This document shows, in pieces, positions 51,965 to 61,843 of a stretch of 64,000 nt of DNA. The position numbers and the translations under genes were made by a program. The notes below the pieces were generated by a model. The model had not been told where the DNA came from. It saw only the letters and a program-made list of their open reading frames with translations, and ran no database searches. Position 1 is the stretch's first letter. Every line of letters begins with the position of its first letter. Source of the stretch: Bacillus tuaregi (GTDB lineage Bacteria > Bacillota > Bacilli > Bacillales > Cytobacillaceae); contig NZ_LT629731.1 of NCBI RefSeq assembly GCF_900104575.1, forward strand, positions 818,189 to 882,188, written 5' to 3'.

Positions 51965-52498
51965 ATGAGAGAGCGTGAATTACCGCTACATGAAAAAAGC
52001 ATTGTTTTTGTTGGGTTCATGGGGGTTGGAAAAACAACGATAGGCAAGCTGGTTGCAGAAAAGTTAAATCGTGATTTTATTGATGTCGATGAAGTGATTG
52101 AAAAGGAGTTTGGCATGACTCCGAGAGAGATATTCGAAGCCTATGGAGAGAAGACCTTTCGTGAGCGGGAGAAAGCTTTGTCCATATCCTTGAGCAAACA
52201 GCCCTCTCAGGTTATTTCATTAGGCGGTGGTGCCTTCCTAAATGAAGAAATAAGACAAGCCTGTTTGGAGAATAGCCATGTTATTTTCCTTGATTTATCG
52301 TGGGAAGCCTGGAAGGAGCGGCTCAGCCTGATCCTCGACAGCCGGCCTGTTTTGCAAAATAAAAGCCTGGAGGAAATCGAAGAATTATTTTACAGCAGGC
52401 AAAAGGCTTATTCTCTAAGTCACATTAAGGTGAGTACGGATCACTTAAATGAAGAGGAAGCTGCTAATCATATTATGGAATCCTTAAAGCTGTCATGA
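51965..52498 (+). CDS. aroK: Shikimate kinase
   Basis: The 177-aa NMP-kinase-like enzyme phosphorylates shikimate in the chorismate pathway. It has a Walker A motif GFMGVGKTTIGKLVAE, the shikimate-binding DVDEVIEKEFGMTPREIFEAYGEKTFRERE, a SLGGGAFL loop (GGG) and the lid DSRPVL. In B. subtilis the gene is called aroI. The start follows AGGAGATAAAC at a long spacing. A terminator hairpin follows the gene, so it is monocistronic. Confidence 0.93.
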   Translation: MRERELPLHEKSIVFVGFMGVGKTTIGKLVAEKLNRDFIDVDEVIEKEFGMTPREIFEAYGEKTFREREKALSISLSKQPSQVISLGGGAFLNEEIRQACLENSHVIFLDLSWEAWKERLSLILDSRPVLQNKSLEEIEELFYSRQKAYSLSHIKVSTDHLNEEEAANHIMESLKLS

Positions 52499-52522
52499 GA
52501 ATCGGAGGCCTAGCCATTTTAA

Positions 52523-52557
52523 AACACTCGTTATCATTTTAGATAACGAGTTTTTCT
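52523..52557 (+). terminator. Terminator after shikimate kinase
   Basis: ACTCGTTATC / GATAACGAGT arms with a 6-nt loop and T5. Confidence 0.88.
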
Positions 52558-52680
52558 GTTTGGAGTTTGCTATCATTTTGGCATGAAATAACCACTTTTG
52601 GTAACGATAAGCATGACTAATGAATGAAGGTCTTTCAAGAAATTAGTCCTGTTTATAGGACCATGAAAGGGGTGCTTAAT

Positions 52681-54047
52681 GTGAAAAGAATGAAGGATGC
52701 CCTGTCGATACAAGAGATGGTGGACTTTATTGCAGAGGAATTTGAAGCCTCCTTTGACTTCATGAAGAAAAAATTAGAAATCGAAGACAAAAGAGCCTTG
52801 CTTTTATACATTAAAACAGTTGTAAATGGTACCGAACTCCAGGAATATGTAATCAAGCCATTTTTTGAGCTACCCAACGAGCAGCATTTTAAAGCCTATA
52901 TCACCTCTCTCCCACAGCAGATGGAGATAACAGGTAAGGAACAGCTACTCGATCAACTTACAAAAGGTGCTATTATCGTGGTCGTACAGGAAAGTATTCT
53001 CCTGTTAGATATGAAAAAGGTGAATACTGATTCAGTACAGCAGGTGAATCTTGAACCCACTATTCAGGGACCGGAATTAGCCTTAAGTGAGGATATCGCA
53101 ACCAATATCAATTTAATTCGCCAGCGTTATCATAAGCCTTCACTTATAGTGGAAACTCAGGATATTGGTGAAAAGTCAAATCAATCCCTTGCCATTATGT
53201 ATGACAGCGAATTTGTGAATGAGGATGTCCTAGAAAAAATAAAAAAGAAAGTCATGTCGATCAAGCATACTCCCTTAATACAAACAACGGCTGAGATGCA
53301 GCGGCTATTGAATGAAAAGAAACGGTCGCTCTTACCGATTTCGATGTTAACAGAACGAACCGATCGAATTATCTATAATATCGCAGGCGGTAAGGTGGTG
53401 TTATTACTTGACGGTAATCCGGTATCGCTGATTGCACCTGCTATATTTTTTGACTTTATGTCGGCAACAGAAGATAATTACCGACCGTATTGGTTGACGA
53501 TTTTTAATAAATTCCTGCGGTACTTAGGTTAATTATTTGTTTAACATTGCCCGCCCTCTATGTTGCCATCACCTCCTATAATCCCGAGGTTTTCCGGTTT
53601 GAATTAGCGCTATCTGTGTCAGGTAGCCGCATCGGTGTTCCCTATCCGTCCTTCATCGAGGTACTTTTTATGTTAATTGTAATGGAGCTGTTAATTGAAG
53701 CAAGTATTCGCCTGCCAAAGGTGATTGCTGGCACGGCCACAACGGTAGGGGGCTTGATTTTGGGAACGGCTGCAACAGAGGCTGCCTTGACCTCTACGAT
53801 TATGATTATCATTGTATCCGCAATGGCTATTTCCACCTTTGTGATTCCGATTAACGAAATGGGCTTTGCCGTTCGAATTATTAAATACGGTGTACTTCTG
53901 TTTGCGACGATTGGCGGATTGCTGGGATTAGTCTTATTTTTACTTGGCTTCTTTATGTATATGGCGAACATGGAAAGCTTCGGAGAGCCCTATTTTAAGC
54001 TGTATATTCAAAGGAAAACGGCTGAAATAAAGGGGGATACAACATGA
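52681..54047 (+). pseudogene. GerA-family germinant receptor A subunit, frameshifted
   Basis: Two frames make one GerAA-type protein of about 455 aa. The first (GTG 52681 to TAA 53532) is the N-terminal soluble domain plus the first membrane helix (PISMLTERTDRIIYNIAGGKVVLLLDGNP, then FFDFMSATEDNYRPYW). The second (in frame from about 53530 to 54047) is the membrane part (TLPALYVAITSYNPEVFRF, FIEVLFMLIVMELLIEASIRLP, GGLILGTAATEA). The reading frame slips between GGT-TAA and TTAATTATTTGT near 53530; one extra base restores YLGLIICLTLPALY. The start GTG follows AAAGGGG. Unless this is a sequencing error, the A subunit is not made as one chain. Confidence 0.85.
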
Positions 54048-55138
54048 GCCGCTATTTTTACTATATAACCTTTATTAATATGGTAACGAGCATGACTGCT
54101 TCGATGCCGAAAATACTATTGATGGAAAGAGACGGTGGAGCGATAGTAAGCATACTTGTTTCTGTTCCAATTGGCCTAGTGGTTTGTTATTTAATTGGGC
54201 GTTTTTATCAGAATTACCCTGGGAAGGGGTTGCCGGAATTAATGGATGATTATATACCTAAATGGATTAAACTCCCCTTTTTATTCATAATAGGTGTTGT
54301 TTGGTTTGTTGCAGGACTCCTTTCCGTTGTGATGTATTCGTTTTTTATTAAACGCTTCTTAGCACCTAATGCGAATTTAACGTATATCGTATCCATGATA
54401 TTGCTCTTTATTTACTATGGAGCTTTAATGAAGTCAAAAAAAATTCTATATATACTAGAATTGATTTTTATTTTTACCGTTCCCTTTATTATGCTGTTGA
54501 TTTTTAAAGGCTTTACAACTGATTATTTTGAAATAGATTATGTCATGGTTGCCGTGATGCATATACAGAATTATCCGACCTATGATTCGATTTGTGCCGC
54601 TTCGTTTATTTTTTGGGGTCCAGCAAATTTAATCATTTTTAATCAAGTACTGACAAAAAAACAAGAGATGTCTTGGAAATCGGTTGTTATTATTGGTTTA
54701 TTTGGGGCGGGTGTGCTGCTAACAAGTTATTTTTCGCCAATCGGCCTGCTTGGATTTGAGAATGTCGGAACCGTGATAAATCCTGGCATTACCGCCTCCG
54801 ATACTCTGCAATTTCGTTATGGGATTATTGAGCGTGTGTTATTCGTGGTGTTAACACTTTTTTTAGCGATTACATTTGCTAGCATGTTAACTCATTGGCA
54901 TGTTGCGCTAGAGGTATTAAAGAATGTGATTTATTTCGAGAAATTCCAATGGAAAAAACACAATCTTACCTCCCATCTTTTCCTTGTTCTTTTTTGGATC
55001 ATAAGCCTACGGGTTGTAACTTATTTATCGGAATACCAGCTTGTTAAATATACAAGCTATTTTTATAATTTGTTTCCTGCTCTTCTAACAGTAATGTTCC
55101 TATTATTCTGGATGATCAGAAGGAGGGCTAAGGCGTGA
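54044..55138 (+). CDS. GerA-family germinant receptor B subunit
   Basis: The 364-aa protein is a ten-helix GerB subunit of the spore germination APC superfamily. It starts MSRYFYYITFINMVTSM and contains FFIKRFLAPNANLTYIVSM and VPFIMLLIFKGFTTDYFEIDYV in typical positions. The B subunit binds the germinant in the spore inner membrane. Its ATG overlaps the A subunit stop (ATGA), and its end overlaps the C subunit start, so the three are coupled. It is intact. Confidence 0.9.
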   Translation: MSRYFYYITFINMVTSMTASMPKILLMERDGGAIVSILVSVPIGLVVCYLIGRFYQNYPGKGLPELMDDYIPKWIKLPFLFIIGVVWFVAGLLSVVMYSFFIKRFLAPNANLTYIVSMILLFIYYGALMKSKKILYILELIFIFTVPFIMLLIFKGFTTDYFEIDYVMVAVMHIQNYPTYDSICAASFIFWGPANLIIFNQVLTKKQEMSWKSVVIIGLFGAGVLLTSYFSPIGLLGFENVGTVINPGITASDTLQFRYGIIERVLFVVLTLFLAITFASMLTHWHVALEVLKNVIYFEKFQWKKHNLTSHLFLVLFWIISLRVVTYLSEYQLVKYTSYFYNLFPALLTVMFLLFWMIRRRAKA

Positions 55139-56262
55139 AAGTTAATCTGCGAAAGTGGAAATTCACCTTCCTTGCGCTGGTTCTCGTTGGAAATAGTCTT
55201 CTACAGACCGGCTGTGGTTTTAAAGACATTGATAAACGATTGTTTGTATTAGCGATTGGTGTTGACCAAGCTGAAGGCAAAGAAAATCGCTACAAGGTAA
55301 CCTTGAAGCTAGCCTTGCCTTCTGGCTCATTAAAAGAAGCAACCGCCACCATGTATACTTATGTAACGAAAGAGAGCACAAAGCTGGCAGACGCGATCCG
55401 CCAGTTGAAGACCTATGTCGATAAAGAATTTGACTTTGGTCATCTGAAGACGATAGTGATTGGAAAGGCGCTGATGAATGATGATGTAAGTGAAATTACG
55501 GATATGTTTTTAAGAAGAAGAGACTTTCAACGAATAACATGGGTGGCGGTTGGCGATCCAACCGCTGAAAAGGTGTTAAAAACAGAACCAAAATCAGAGA
55601 TGCCGGCATCGGTCTCGTTATTTAATCTTTTTGCCGAAACGGGTGTAGAAAGTCCCTATATTGTGACTACTTATCTTTTTGAATTAAGACGAAGAATGAA
55701 GGAGCACGGAATTGATCCAGTCCTGCCGGTTATACAGGTGAATAAAAAAAGCACCAGCTTAATTGTCAATCACCTTCTTATCTTAACTGGACGGAGAGAG
55801 CCGTTAGAGCTGAATCCGAGACAAACCAAAATCTATAACATGCTGAGGAATAACCTCAATAAAATGGAGATCAAGGTTAAAAAAGAGGACCTTGAATACA
55901 TCATATCGATTGACTCACTTAAATCGAACTATAAAATTGTGACTTCAAACAAATCTAAGCCGGTAGTAAAAATGAACGTGGATTTAGTTGGAATCATCGA
56001 AGAATCGGATCAGTACATAAATGGAAGAAAATTAGATGAATTGGGAAGCTTTGCGGGGAAAGAAGTGGAGAATTGGGTTCACGATTTGTTTACGACGTTG
56101 CAGGAAAAGAACACGGATCCCATCGGCTTCGGACTACGTTACAAGGCAACTCGATTACATCATAAGGATCTTTTTTCGAACTGGAAACAAGAAATATATC
56201 CTAACTTAACATTAGATGTAAAGGTTAACGTAGGAATCAAGAGTACGGGAATGATTGAGTAA
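55135..56262 (+). CDS. GerA-family germinant receptor C subunit (lipoprotein)
   Basis: The 375-aa protein has a lipoprotein signal with lipobox LQTG-C27 and the Ger(x)C start DIDKRLFVLAIGVDQAEG. The body contains the conserved FDFGHLKTIVIGKAL and RRDFQRITWVAVGDPTAEKVL. It anchors to the outer face of the spore inner membrane and completes the receptor. The GTG start overlaps the B subunit stop. A long terminator hairpin follows. Confidence 0.92.
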   Translation: MKVNLRKWKFTFLALVLVGNSLLQTGCGFKDIDKRLFVLAIGVDQAEGKENRYKVTLKLALPSGSLKEATATMYTYVTKESTKLADAIRQLKTYVDKEFDFGHLKTIVIGKALMNDDVSEITDMFLRRRDFQRITWVAVGDPTAEKVLKTEPKSEMPASVSLFNLFAETGVESPYIVTTYLFELRRRMKEHGIDPVLPVIQVNKKSTSLIVNHLLILTGRREPLELNPRQTKIYNMLRNNLNKMEIKVKKEDLEYIISIDSLKSNYKIVTSNKSKPVVKMNVDLVGIIEESDQYINGRKLDELGSFAGKEVENWVHDLFTTLQEKNTDPIGFGLRYKATRLHHKDLFSNWKQEIYPNLTLDVKVNVGIKSTGMIE

Positions 56263-56285
56263 ATGTTGAGGTGTGAAGAATAAAT

Positions 56286-56341
56286 AAAAAAAAGAGAGGC
56301 TAGCGCAGGTTCTTAGAATCGAACTGCGGGCCTCTTTTTTT
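56286..56341. terminator. Terminator ger operon / ABC exporter
   Basis: AAAAAAAGAGAGGC and GGGCCTCTTTTTTT arms with an inner GCAGGTTC/GAACTGC stem sit between the convergent operons. Confidence 0.85.
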
Positions 56342-58214
56342 AGCCTATAGATTGATCAGCATTCTGTCCGGAGAATTGGCTGTGATATAGCTCCGCATAA
56401 AACCCATTTTGTGCTACCAATTCTTTATGGTTTCCTTGTTCAATCACCTTACCCTCATTCATCACAAGGATTACGTCAGCATCCTTAATTGTAGACAAGC
56501 GATGGGCAATGACAAAGCTGGTCCGGCCTTTCATTAAATGATTCATCGCGTTTTGAATATGTATCTCTGTCCGAGTGTCTACACTGCTTGTTGCTTCGTC
56601 TAAGATTAATATCGGTGGGTCAGCTAAAATAGCGCGGGCAATGGTTAATAATTGCTTTTGACCTTGAGAGATATTGGTAGCTTCTTCGTTCAGGATGGTA
56701 TCATAGCCATCCGGCAGCGTCCGAATAAAATGGTCAGCGTGTGCTGCCTTTGCGGCTTGAATGACATCATCATCGGAAGCACCTTCACGACCATAGGCAA
56801 TATTGTCGGCAATACTGCCATGAAACAGCCATGTATCCTGTAGCACCATCCCAAACAGGCTGTGTAAATCGCCGCGCTTTAGCTCCGTGATATCGATCCC
56901 ATCAATCGTAATATGACCCTTATTGATTTCATAGAAACGCATCAATAGGTTAACGAGCGTCGTTTTTCCAGCACCTGTTGGCCCAACAATGGCGACGGTT
57001 TGACCAGGCCGAACAGTTAGATTCATATCCTCAATCAGTAATTGATCCTCCGTATAGCCAAAGTCAACATGCGCAAATGAAACTCTGCCCTTTGGCAAGG
57101 TAATCACTTTGGTCTCACTCGCTTCCGGAACCTGTTCCTCTTCATCCAAAAATTCAAACACCCTTTCAGCAGAGGCAACAGTTGCTTGAATAATGTTGGC
57201 AATGTTGGCTGTTTGAGCTATAGGCTGTGTAAACTGGCGTGAATACTGAATAAATGCTTGGATATCCCCGACTGAAATAAATCCTTTGGTGACAAACACA
57301 CCGCCGACAATACTAATCAGAACATAGGCGAAGTTCCCGACAAATGACATCAAGGGCATGATAATGCCGGAGATGAATTGGGCTCTCCAACTATGCTGAT
57401 ACAATTCTTCGTTGATATCCGTAAATTTCTTAATTGCCTTTTTTTCATAGCTGAACGCTTTGATAATCTCATGTCCGGTATACATCTCTTCGACATGACC
57501 ACTTAATTGCCCTAATGTTTTTTGCTGTCCGACAAAATACCGTTGTGATTTTTTAGCAACAAACATCGTGATGACCGCACTTAGCGGCAGGGTAACAAGC
57601 AGTATCAGTGTCATAACAGGACTTATCGTAAGCATCATAATGATAACCCCAATAATGGTGACGATAGAGGTTATGATCTGCGTCAAGCTTTGCTGCAGTG
57701 TTGTACTAATAGTATCGACATCATTGACAATTCGGCTTAAGGTTTCTCCTGTTGTTGTGCCATCAAAGTATTTAAGAGGTAGCCTATTTATTTTTGCCTC
57801 AGCTTCCTCCCTTAACGTATAGACGGTTCTTTGCGCAACACTGGCCATCACATACTGCTGAATCCAGCCGAACAAGGAGCTGAGTAAATAAAGTCCGGCT
57901 AACAGCCCGAGGATTCGAAAGAGATAGTCGAAATCAATTCCGGCACCAGGAATGCCGTTGAATTTGTCCATCATTCCTTCAAAAATTTTCGTTGTCGCCA
58001 TTCCGAGTAGTTTTGGTCCTAATATGGAAAATACCGTACTGAGGATGGCGGCAATTAAAACCGTTAGTAATCGAAATCGATAGGGAGCTAAATAGCGGAT
58101 TAATCTTTTTAACGTTCCTTTAAAATCCTTTGCCTTTTGCACAGGGAGCCCCATCCCTCCATGCGGTCCAAAACCGGGCCCCTGATGCTTAGCAGGTTGT
58201 TTTTCCTTACTCAT
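56340..58214 (-). CDS. yfiC: Heterodimeric ABC exporter subunit, YfiC type
   Basis: The 624-aa half-transporter has six helices and an ATPase domain. Walker A is IVGPTGAGKTTLVNLL, Walker B with catalytic Glu is ILILDEATSSVD, and the H-loop is VIAHRLSTIKDAD. Its signature is ISQGQKQLL rather than LSGGQ, so the composite site made with this signature is degenerate. It pairs with the upstream gene (YfiB type) as a heterodimeric multidrug exporter. The start ATG overlaps the partner's stop (ATGA). The N-terminus has a Gly/Pro/His-rich tail. Confidence 0.88.
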   Translation of the reverse strand: MSKEKQPAKHQGPGFGPHGGMGLPVQKAKDFKGTLKRLIRYLAPYRFRLLTVLIAAILSTVFSILGPKLLGMATTKIFEGMMDKFNGIPGAGIDFDYLFRILGLLAGLYLLSSLFGWIQQYVMASVAQRTVYTLREEAEAKINRLPLKYFDGTTTGETLSRIVNDVDTISTTLQQSLTQIITSIVTIIGVIIMMLTISPVMTLILLVTLPLSAVITMFVAKKSQRYFVGQQKTLGQLSGHVEEMYTGHEIIKAFSYEKKAIKKFTDINEELYQHSWRAQFISGIIMPLMSFVGNFAYVLISIVGGVFVTKGFISVGDIQAFIQYSRQFTQPIAQTANIANIIQATVASAERVFEFLDEEEQVPEASETKVITLPKGRVSFAHVDFGYTEDQLLIEDMNLTVRPGQTVAIVGPTGAGKTTLVNLLMRFYEINKGHITIDGIDITELKRGDLHSLFGMVLQDTWLFHGSIADNIAYGREGASDDDVIQAAKAAHADHFIRTLPDGYDTILNEEATNISQGQKQLLTIARAILADPPILILDEATSSVDTRTEIHIQNAMNHLMKGRTSFVIAHRLSTIKDADVILVMNEGKVIEQGNHKELVAQNGFYAELYHSQFSGQNADQSIG

Positions 58215-59935
58215 GCTAATTCCTCCTCTGTGGCTTGAGAAGAGACAATTTCCTGATAGACTCGGCAGGTTCTTATCAATTCATTATGGGAGCCGATTCC
58301 CGCCACATTACCTTCATCAAGAACTATAATTTGGTCAGCGTCCCTGACTGTTGACACCCGCTGTGCCACAATCAATAGGGCCGCATTTCTCGTTTCACGC
58401 TTTAAAGCTGCACGCAGCTTAGCATCTGTTTTGTAATCTAACGCAGAAAAACTATCATCAAACAAGTAAATCTCCGGCTTTCTTACAAGAGCTCTAGCAA
58501 TGGACAGACGCTGCTTCTGTCCTCCGGATAGATTAGTCCCGCCTTGGGAAATAGTCGATTCTAGTCCTTTTTCTAGCTTTGAGACAAACTCATCGGCCTG
58601 TGCTGTCTGAACAGCCTCAAGTAGTTCTTCATCTGAACTGTTTTCATTACCGAACAACAGATTTTCCTTCACTGTTCCAGTAAAAAGAACAGCCTTTTGC
58701 GGTACGAGGCCAATTTTTCCACGAAGAGTTTCTAGCGTCATGTCCTTGATGTCTATTCCATCGACAAGAATCGCACCGGAATCTGTTTCATAGAAACGGG
58801 GAATCAGCTTCAGCAATGTAGACTTGCCTGAACCTGTCCCGCCGATAATGGCAGTAGTTTCACCGGGGCCTGCTTGAAATGTTAGGTTTTTCAGGGCAGG
58901 AACCTCAGCACCTGGATAGCTGAATGTCACATTCCGGAATTCTAGATAGCCCTTCCTTTGGGGACTAACCGGGTTGGAGGTTTCCTGCATATCAGGCTGC
59001 ATTTGCAGCACTTCCTGAATCCGCACTGCAGAGGCTGAGGCACGTGGTATCATGACAAACATCATCGACAGCATAATCATTGAAAACATAATTTGCATCG
59101 CGTACTGAATGAACGCCATTAAGCCTCCAACCTGCATATCCCCTGTATCAATTCGAACGGCTCCGAACCAAATAATGGAGATAACGGTGTAGTTCATTAT
59201 CAGCATTAAGGCAGGCATTAACAGAGCCATGATTTTATTCACTTTGATGGAGGTGTCAGTTAAATCAGCATTTGCCCGTTGAAATCGCTTCTTTTCAAAG
59301 GCAATTCGGTTAAAGGAACGAATGACTCGAATTCCGGTTAAATTTTCCCGTAATACACGATTCACCTGATCCAGCCGTTTCTGAACAAGCTTAAATAATG
59401 GAATACCCTTCCATACGGTAAGTAAAATGACAGCAAAAAGAACCGGTATAGCCACAAGAAAAATTTTCGTCAATTCCGGGTCCTGAGAGAAAGCCATGAT
59501 GATACCGCCTACTGCCATGATTGGCGCCGTTACCATCATGCGAAGAATCATATTAACGACCTGCTGGACCTGTGTAATATCGTTTGTTGTTCTAGTAATT
59601 AATGATGCCGTTCCAAATTGATCAAACTCCTGGAGGGTAAAGTTTTCAACATGGGTAAAAATCCTGTGACGCAGGTCTTTCCCGAACGACATTGATACTT
59701 TTGCGCTATAGTAACTGGCAGCTATCGCACAGAGAGTACCAAGAGCAGCCACCAAGAGCATGTAGCCACCTATTTTCCAAATGTAAGGGATGTCCTGGTG
59801 GACCACACCCTTATCAATAATATCTGCCATTAAAGTCGGTAAATACAATTCAGACAGAGATTGGAAAAAGATGAGGGCAAGCACAAGAACAATCAAAAGT
59901 TGATATGGCCTTAAATAACGTATTAATTTAAGCAA
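58211..59935 (-). CDS. yfiB: Heterodimeric ABC exporter subunit, YfiB type
   Basis: The 574-aa half-transporter has Walker A IIGGTGSGKSTLLKLI, a canonical signature NLSGGQKQRLSI and a Walker B where the catalytic Glu is Asp (YLFDDSFSALD). Its H-loop is VAQRVSTVRDAD (Gln for His). This degenerate site together with the canonical one in the partner is usual for heterodimeric exporters such as BmrCD. The TTG at 59935 is a likely start (GGAGATG upstream), giving MLKLIRYLRPYQ; the frame extends 11 codons upstream. Substrate is unknown. Confidence 0.87.
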   Translation of the reverse strand: MLKLIRYLRPYQLLIVLVLALIFFQSLSELYLPTLMADIIDKGVVHQDIPYIWKIGGYMLLVAALGTLCAIAASYYSAKVSMSFGKDLRHRIFTHVENFTLQEFDQFGTASLITRTTNDITQVQQVVNMILRMMVTAPIMAVGGIIMAFSQDPELTKIFLVAIPVLFAVILLTVWKGIPLFKLVQKRLDQVNRVLRENLTGIRVIRSFNRIAFEKKRFQRANADLTDTSIKVNKIMALLMPALMLIMNYTVISIIWFGAVRIDTGDMQVGGLMAFIQYAMQIMFSMIMLSMMFVMIPRASASAVRIQEVLQMQPDMQETSNPVSPQRKGYLEFRNVTFSYPGAEVPALKNLTFQAGPGETTAIIGGTGSGKSTLLKLIPRFYETDSGAILVDGIDIKDMTLETLRGKIGLVPQKAVLFTGTVKENLLFGNENSSDEELLEAVQTAQADEFVSKLEKGLESTISQGGTNLSGGQKQRLSIARALVRKPEIYLFDDSFSALDYKTDAKLRAALKRETRNAALLIVAQRVSTVRDADQIIVLDEGNVAGIGSHNELIRTCRVYQEIVSSQATEEELA

Positions 59936-60088
59936 TTTACATTCATCTCCATTTGTGATTCTCTTCAATAGACTTTATTTATAATACTATAAAAAATAGT
60001 ATAGGAGTAAACTTTTGGAAGATATATCTCCGATGGGGAGAAAGGACTGTGGTGGGTTTATAAGCAGGCAAAATCATGTTGATACAAA

Positions 60089-60113
60089 AAGGGTGTCACT
60101 TAAGACACCCTTA
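60089..60113 (-). terminator. Hairpin downstream of the 4-helix membrane gene
   Basis: AAGGGTGTC / GACACCCTT arms with a 6-nt loop end the minus-strand gene at 60125. Confidence 0.75.
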
Positions 60114-60124
60114 AAATTATTTCG

Positions 60125-60568
60125 TTAATGTGCATGGGAACGTGGATGGTTACGAAACAAGGTATACCCATTCCGGCGCATATGGAAGAGAAATCCAAGA
60201 ATCATTTCCAGCAATCCGATTCCCAAGAAAGCGTAATGCAGCCAATTAACTCCGCTTAGCCAATATAATTGAGCTAAAATCCACAGAACCAAAATAAATC
60301 CAAGAATCATAGTGAGCATTCCGGCATAACGATAATTCTTAAAAGCTAAATAAGAGACCATTAAGCTGCCGATTCCATTAACAAAGAATAAGAAGATAGC
60401 AGGAATTAAATAGTTCTCAAACGGGGAATTCTCTAGAAGCGCGAGCTGAACACCCATACTCTCACCGCTCGGGTCTAAAATGGCCCCCAATCCACCAGCT
60501 GCTGCTCCGATTCCCACAAACAACAATATGGCCCCAGTAACAGTAGGTAAAAACTTCCTTTTGTTCAT
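60125..60568 (-). CDS. Four-helix membrane protein of unknown function
   Basis: The 147-aa protein has four hydrophobic segments. They are residues about 8-28 (TVTGAILLFVGIGAAAGGLGAIL), 50-75 (LIPAIFLFFVNGIGSLMVSYLAF), 82-104 (GMLTMILGFILVLWILAQLYWL) and 111-132 (YAFLGIGLLEMILGFLF). The C-terminus is rich in His and Arg (RNHPRSHAH). I do not recognise a named gene. The ATG at 60568 follows AAAGAGG. It is alone between the ABC exporter and ogt. Confidence 0.7.
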   Translation of the reverse strand: MNKRKFLPTVTGAILLFVGIGAAAGGLGAILDPSGESMGVQLALLENSPFENYLIPAIFLFFVNGIGSLMVSYLAFKNYRYAGMLTMILGFILVLWILAQLYWLSGVNWLHYAFLGIGLLEMILGFLFHMRRNGYTLFRNHPRSHAH

Positions 60569-60792
60569 GTCCTCAACCTCTTTCAATTAAAATTAGAAGA
60601 AGCGCAGTCAAAGCAAATGAAGTATTTTCCTACTTTTATTATATAATATTTTGGAGAATTGATATATGGCGTTCGAGGTAGCGACTCAAATTTCAGAAGA
60701 AATTGAGATACCCTCTTCGTATCCTATATAATTTTACCAATAAAACAATAAGGTATAAGTCTAGCGATAATGATCCAAAGGAGGGTTCCACA

Positions 60793-61311
60793 GTGAAACA
60801 TCAGAACAATGAAATCATCTATTGGTCCTTACTAGAACATAACTACTGGAAAATGTATTTGGCTGCAACCGAAAAGGGGCTTTGCTTTGTCGGGTCACTT
60901 AATAAGCCCTTTGATGAAGTAACGAGCTGGTCCCAAAAGGCGATTCCGGGAAGTACATTGGTGGAAGATGCCAAGAAGCTTCAGCCCTATATCGCGCAAA
61001 TCAAGGAATACCTTGAAGGTACCCGCACAAGCTTTTCCATACCCTTTGACTATCAAGGAACTGAGTTTCAACAGGCTGTCTGGAAGGCGCTTTGTGAAAT
61101 TCCATATGGAGTAACGAAATCCTATTCAGATATTGCCCAGCATATCCAAAAGCCTTCAGCAGTCCGAGCTGTAGGGACAGCGATTGGGAAAAACCCGATT
61201 CTTATTTCTATTCCCTGCCATCGTGTTGTTGGAAAAAATGGTGCCTTAACCGGTTTTCGGGGCGGATTAGAGATGAAAAAGCTACTGCTAGATTTAGAAC
61301 GGAGAGGTTGA
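60793..61311 (+). CDS. ogt: Methylated-DNA--protein-cysteine methyltransferase
   Basis: The 172-aa protein removes alkyl groups from O6-methylguanine in DNA by transfer to its own cysteine. The active-site motif is SIPCHRVVG with Cys about residue 142. The DNA-binding helix-turn-helix is FQQAVWKALCEIPYGVTKSYSDIA, followed by RAVGTAIGKNP. The GTG at 60793 has AAAGGAGGG at 7 nt and gives a normal family length. The ATG at 60703 would add a 30-residue extension without similarity. It is monocistronic. Confidence 0.92.
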   Translation: MKHQNNEIIYWSLLEHNYWKMYLAATEKGLCFVGSLNKPFDEVTSWSQKAIPGSTLVEDAKKLQPYIAQIKEYLEGTRTSFSIPFDYQGTEFQQAVWKALCEIPYGVTKSYSDIAQHIQKPSAVRAVGTAIGKNPILISIPCHRVVGKNGALTGFRGGLEMKKLLLDLERRG

Positions 61312-61367
61312 ACGGAAGGAGATTTATCTATTAATAAGGTTCTATGACTATATTCAAACCTTAATTC

Positions 61368-61400
61368 GAGCGAACAGTGACATCACTGCTCGCTCTTTGT
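61368..61400. terminator. Hairpin between ogt and the VWA-like gene
   Basis: GAGCGAACAGTG / CACTGCTCGCTC arms with one bulge and TTTGTC after, between convergent genes. Confidence 0.7.
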
Positions 61401-61405
61401 CTACC

Positions 61406-61843
61406 TTAGGAAGCGACCTTAATCGCTCTACCAAACGGGACCTTTGGCAGGAATTCATCCGGTACAAGCCAAAACATTTCATAATCTACGTTTTCCATGT
61501 CCTCATAGATATAGCCGGTCACATCAGTAATATAAAATAAGGTATCAATCTTTTCTGTCTCCGCCCACTCTAATACTAAAGTGTAGGAAGCTTTTCCATG
61601 GGTTTGATATTTAATTGTATCGGCCTTCACCGGCGCAATGCTTCTTATTTTATAGTCGGCTTGCACGAGCAGGGTATCAGGCTTTACCGTCTCAAAAAGC
61701 TTGACGATATTATTAATCAGGATGGTTGGAACCTCGCTTGTAGAGGTATCGACAGCGAGTGCAATTTTTTTGTCTTGTCGAGCTTGAATCATAGATAATA
61801 AGGTCTTTTGCCATTTCAAATCAAACATCCCCTTTTCAGACAT
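61406..61843 (-). CDS. Stand-alone VWA-like (DUF2201 C-terminal type) domain protein
   Basis: The 145-aa protein resembles the C-terminal VWA-like domain of DUF2201 putative metallopeptidases. It has a MIDAS-like DxSxS in ALAVDTSTSEVP, a second strand LLVQADYKI, and TLFYITDVTGYIYEDMENVDYEMFWLVPD in the region of the third loop. The N-terminal metallopeptidase domain is absent and no such gene is adjacent. Function is unknown; VWA domains bind metal and partner proteins. It could be a shortened derivative or a distinct small family. No RBS problem is seen (GGGGATG). Confidence 0.6.
   Translation of the reverse strand: MSEKGMFDLKWQKTLLSMIQARQDKKIALAVDTSTSEVPTILINNIVKLFETVKPDTLLVQADYKIRSIAPVKADTIKYQTHGKASYTLVLEWAETEKIDTLFYITDVTGYIYEDMENVDYEMFWLVPDEFLPKVPFGRAIKVAS

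Noticed and set aside
60703-60792. An N-terminally extended Ogt from ATG 60703.
   Set aside because: The GTG at 60793 has a near-perfect RBS and gives the usual family length; the extra residues have no similarity.
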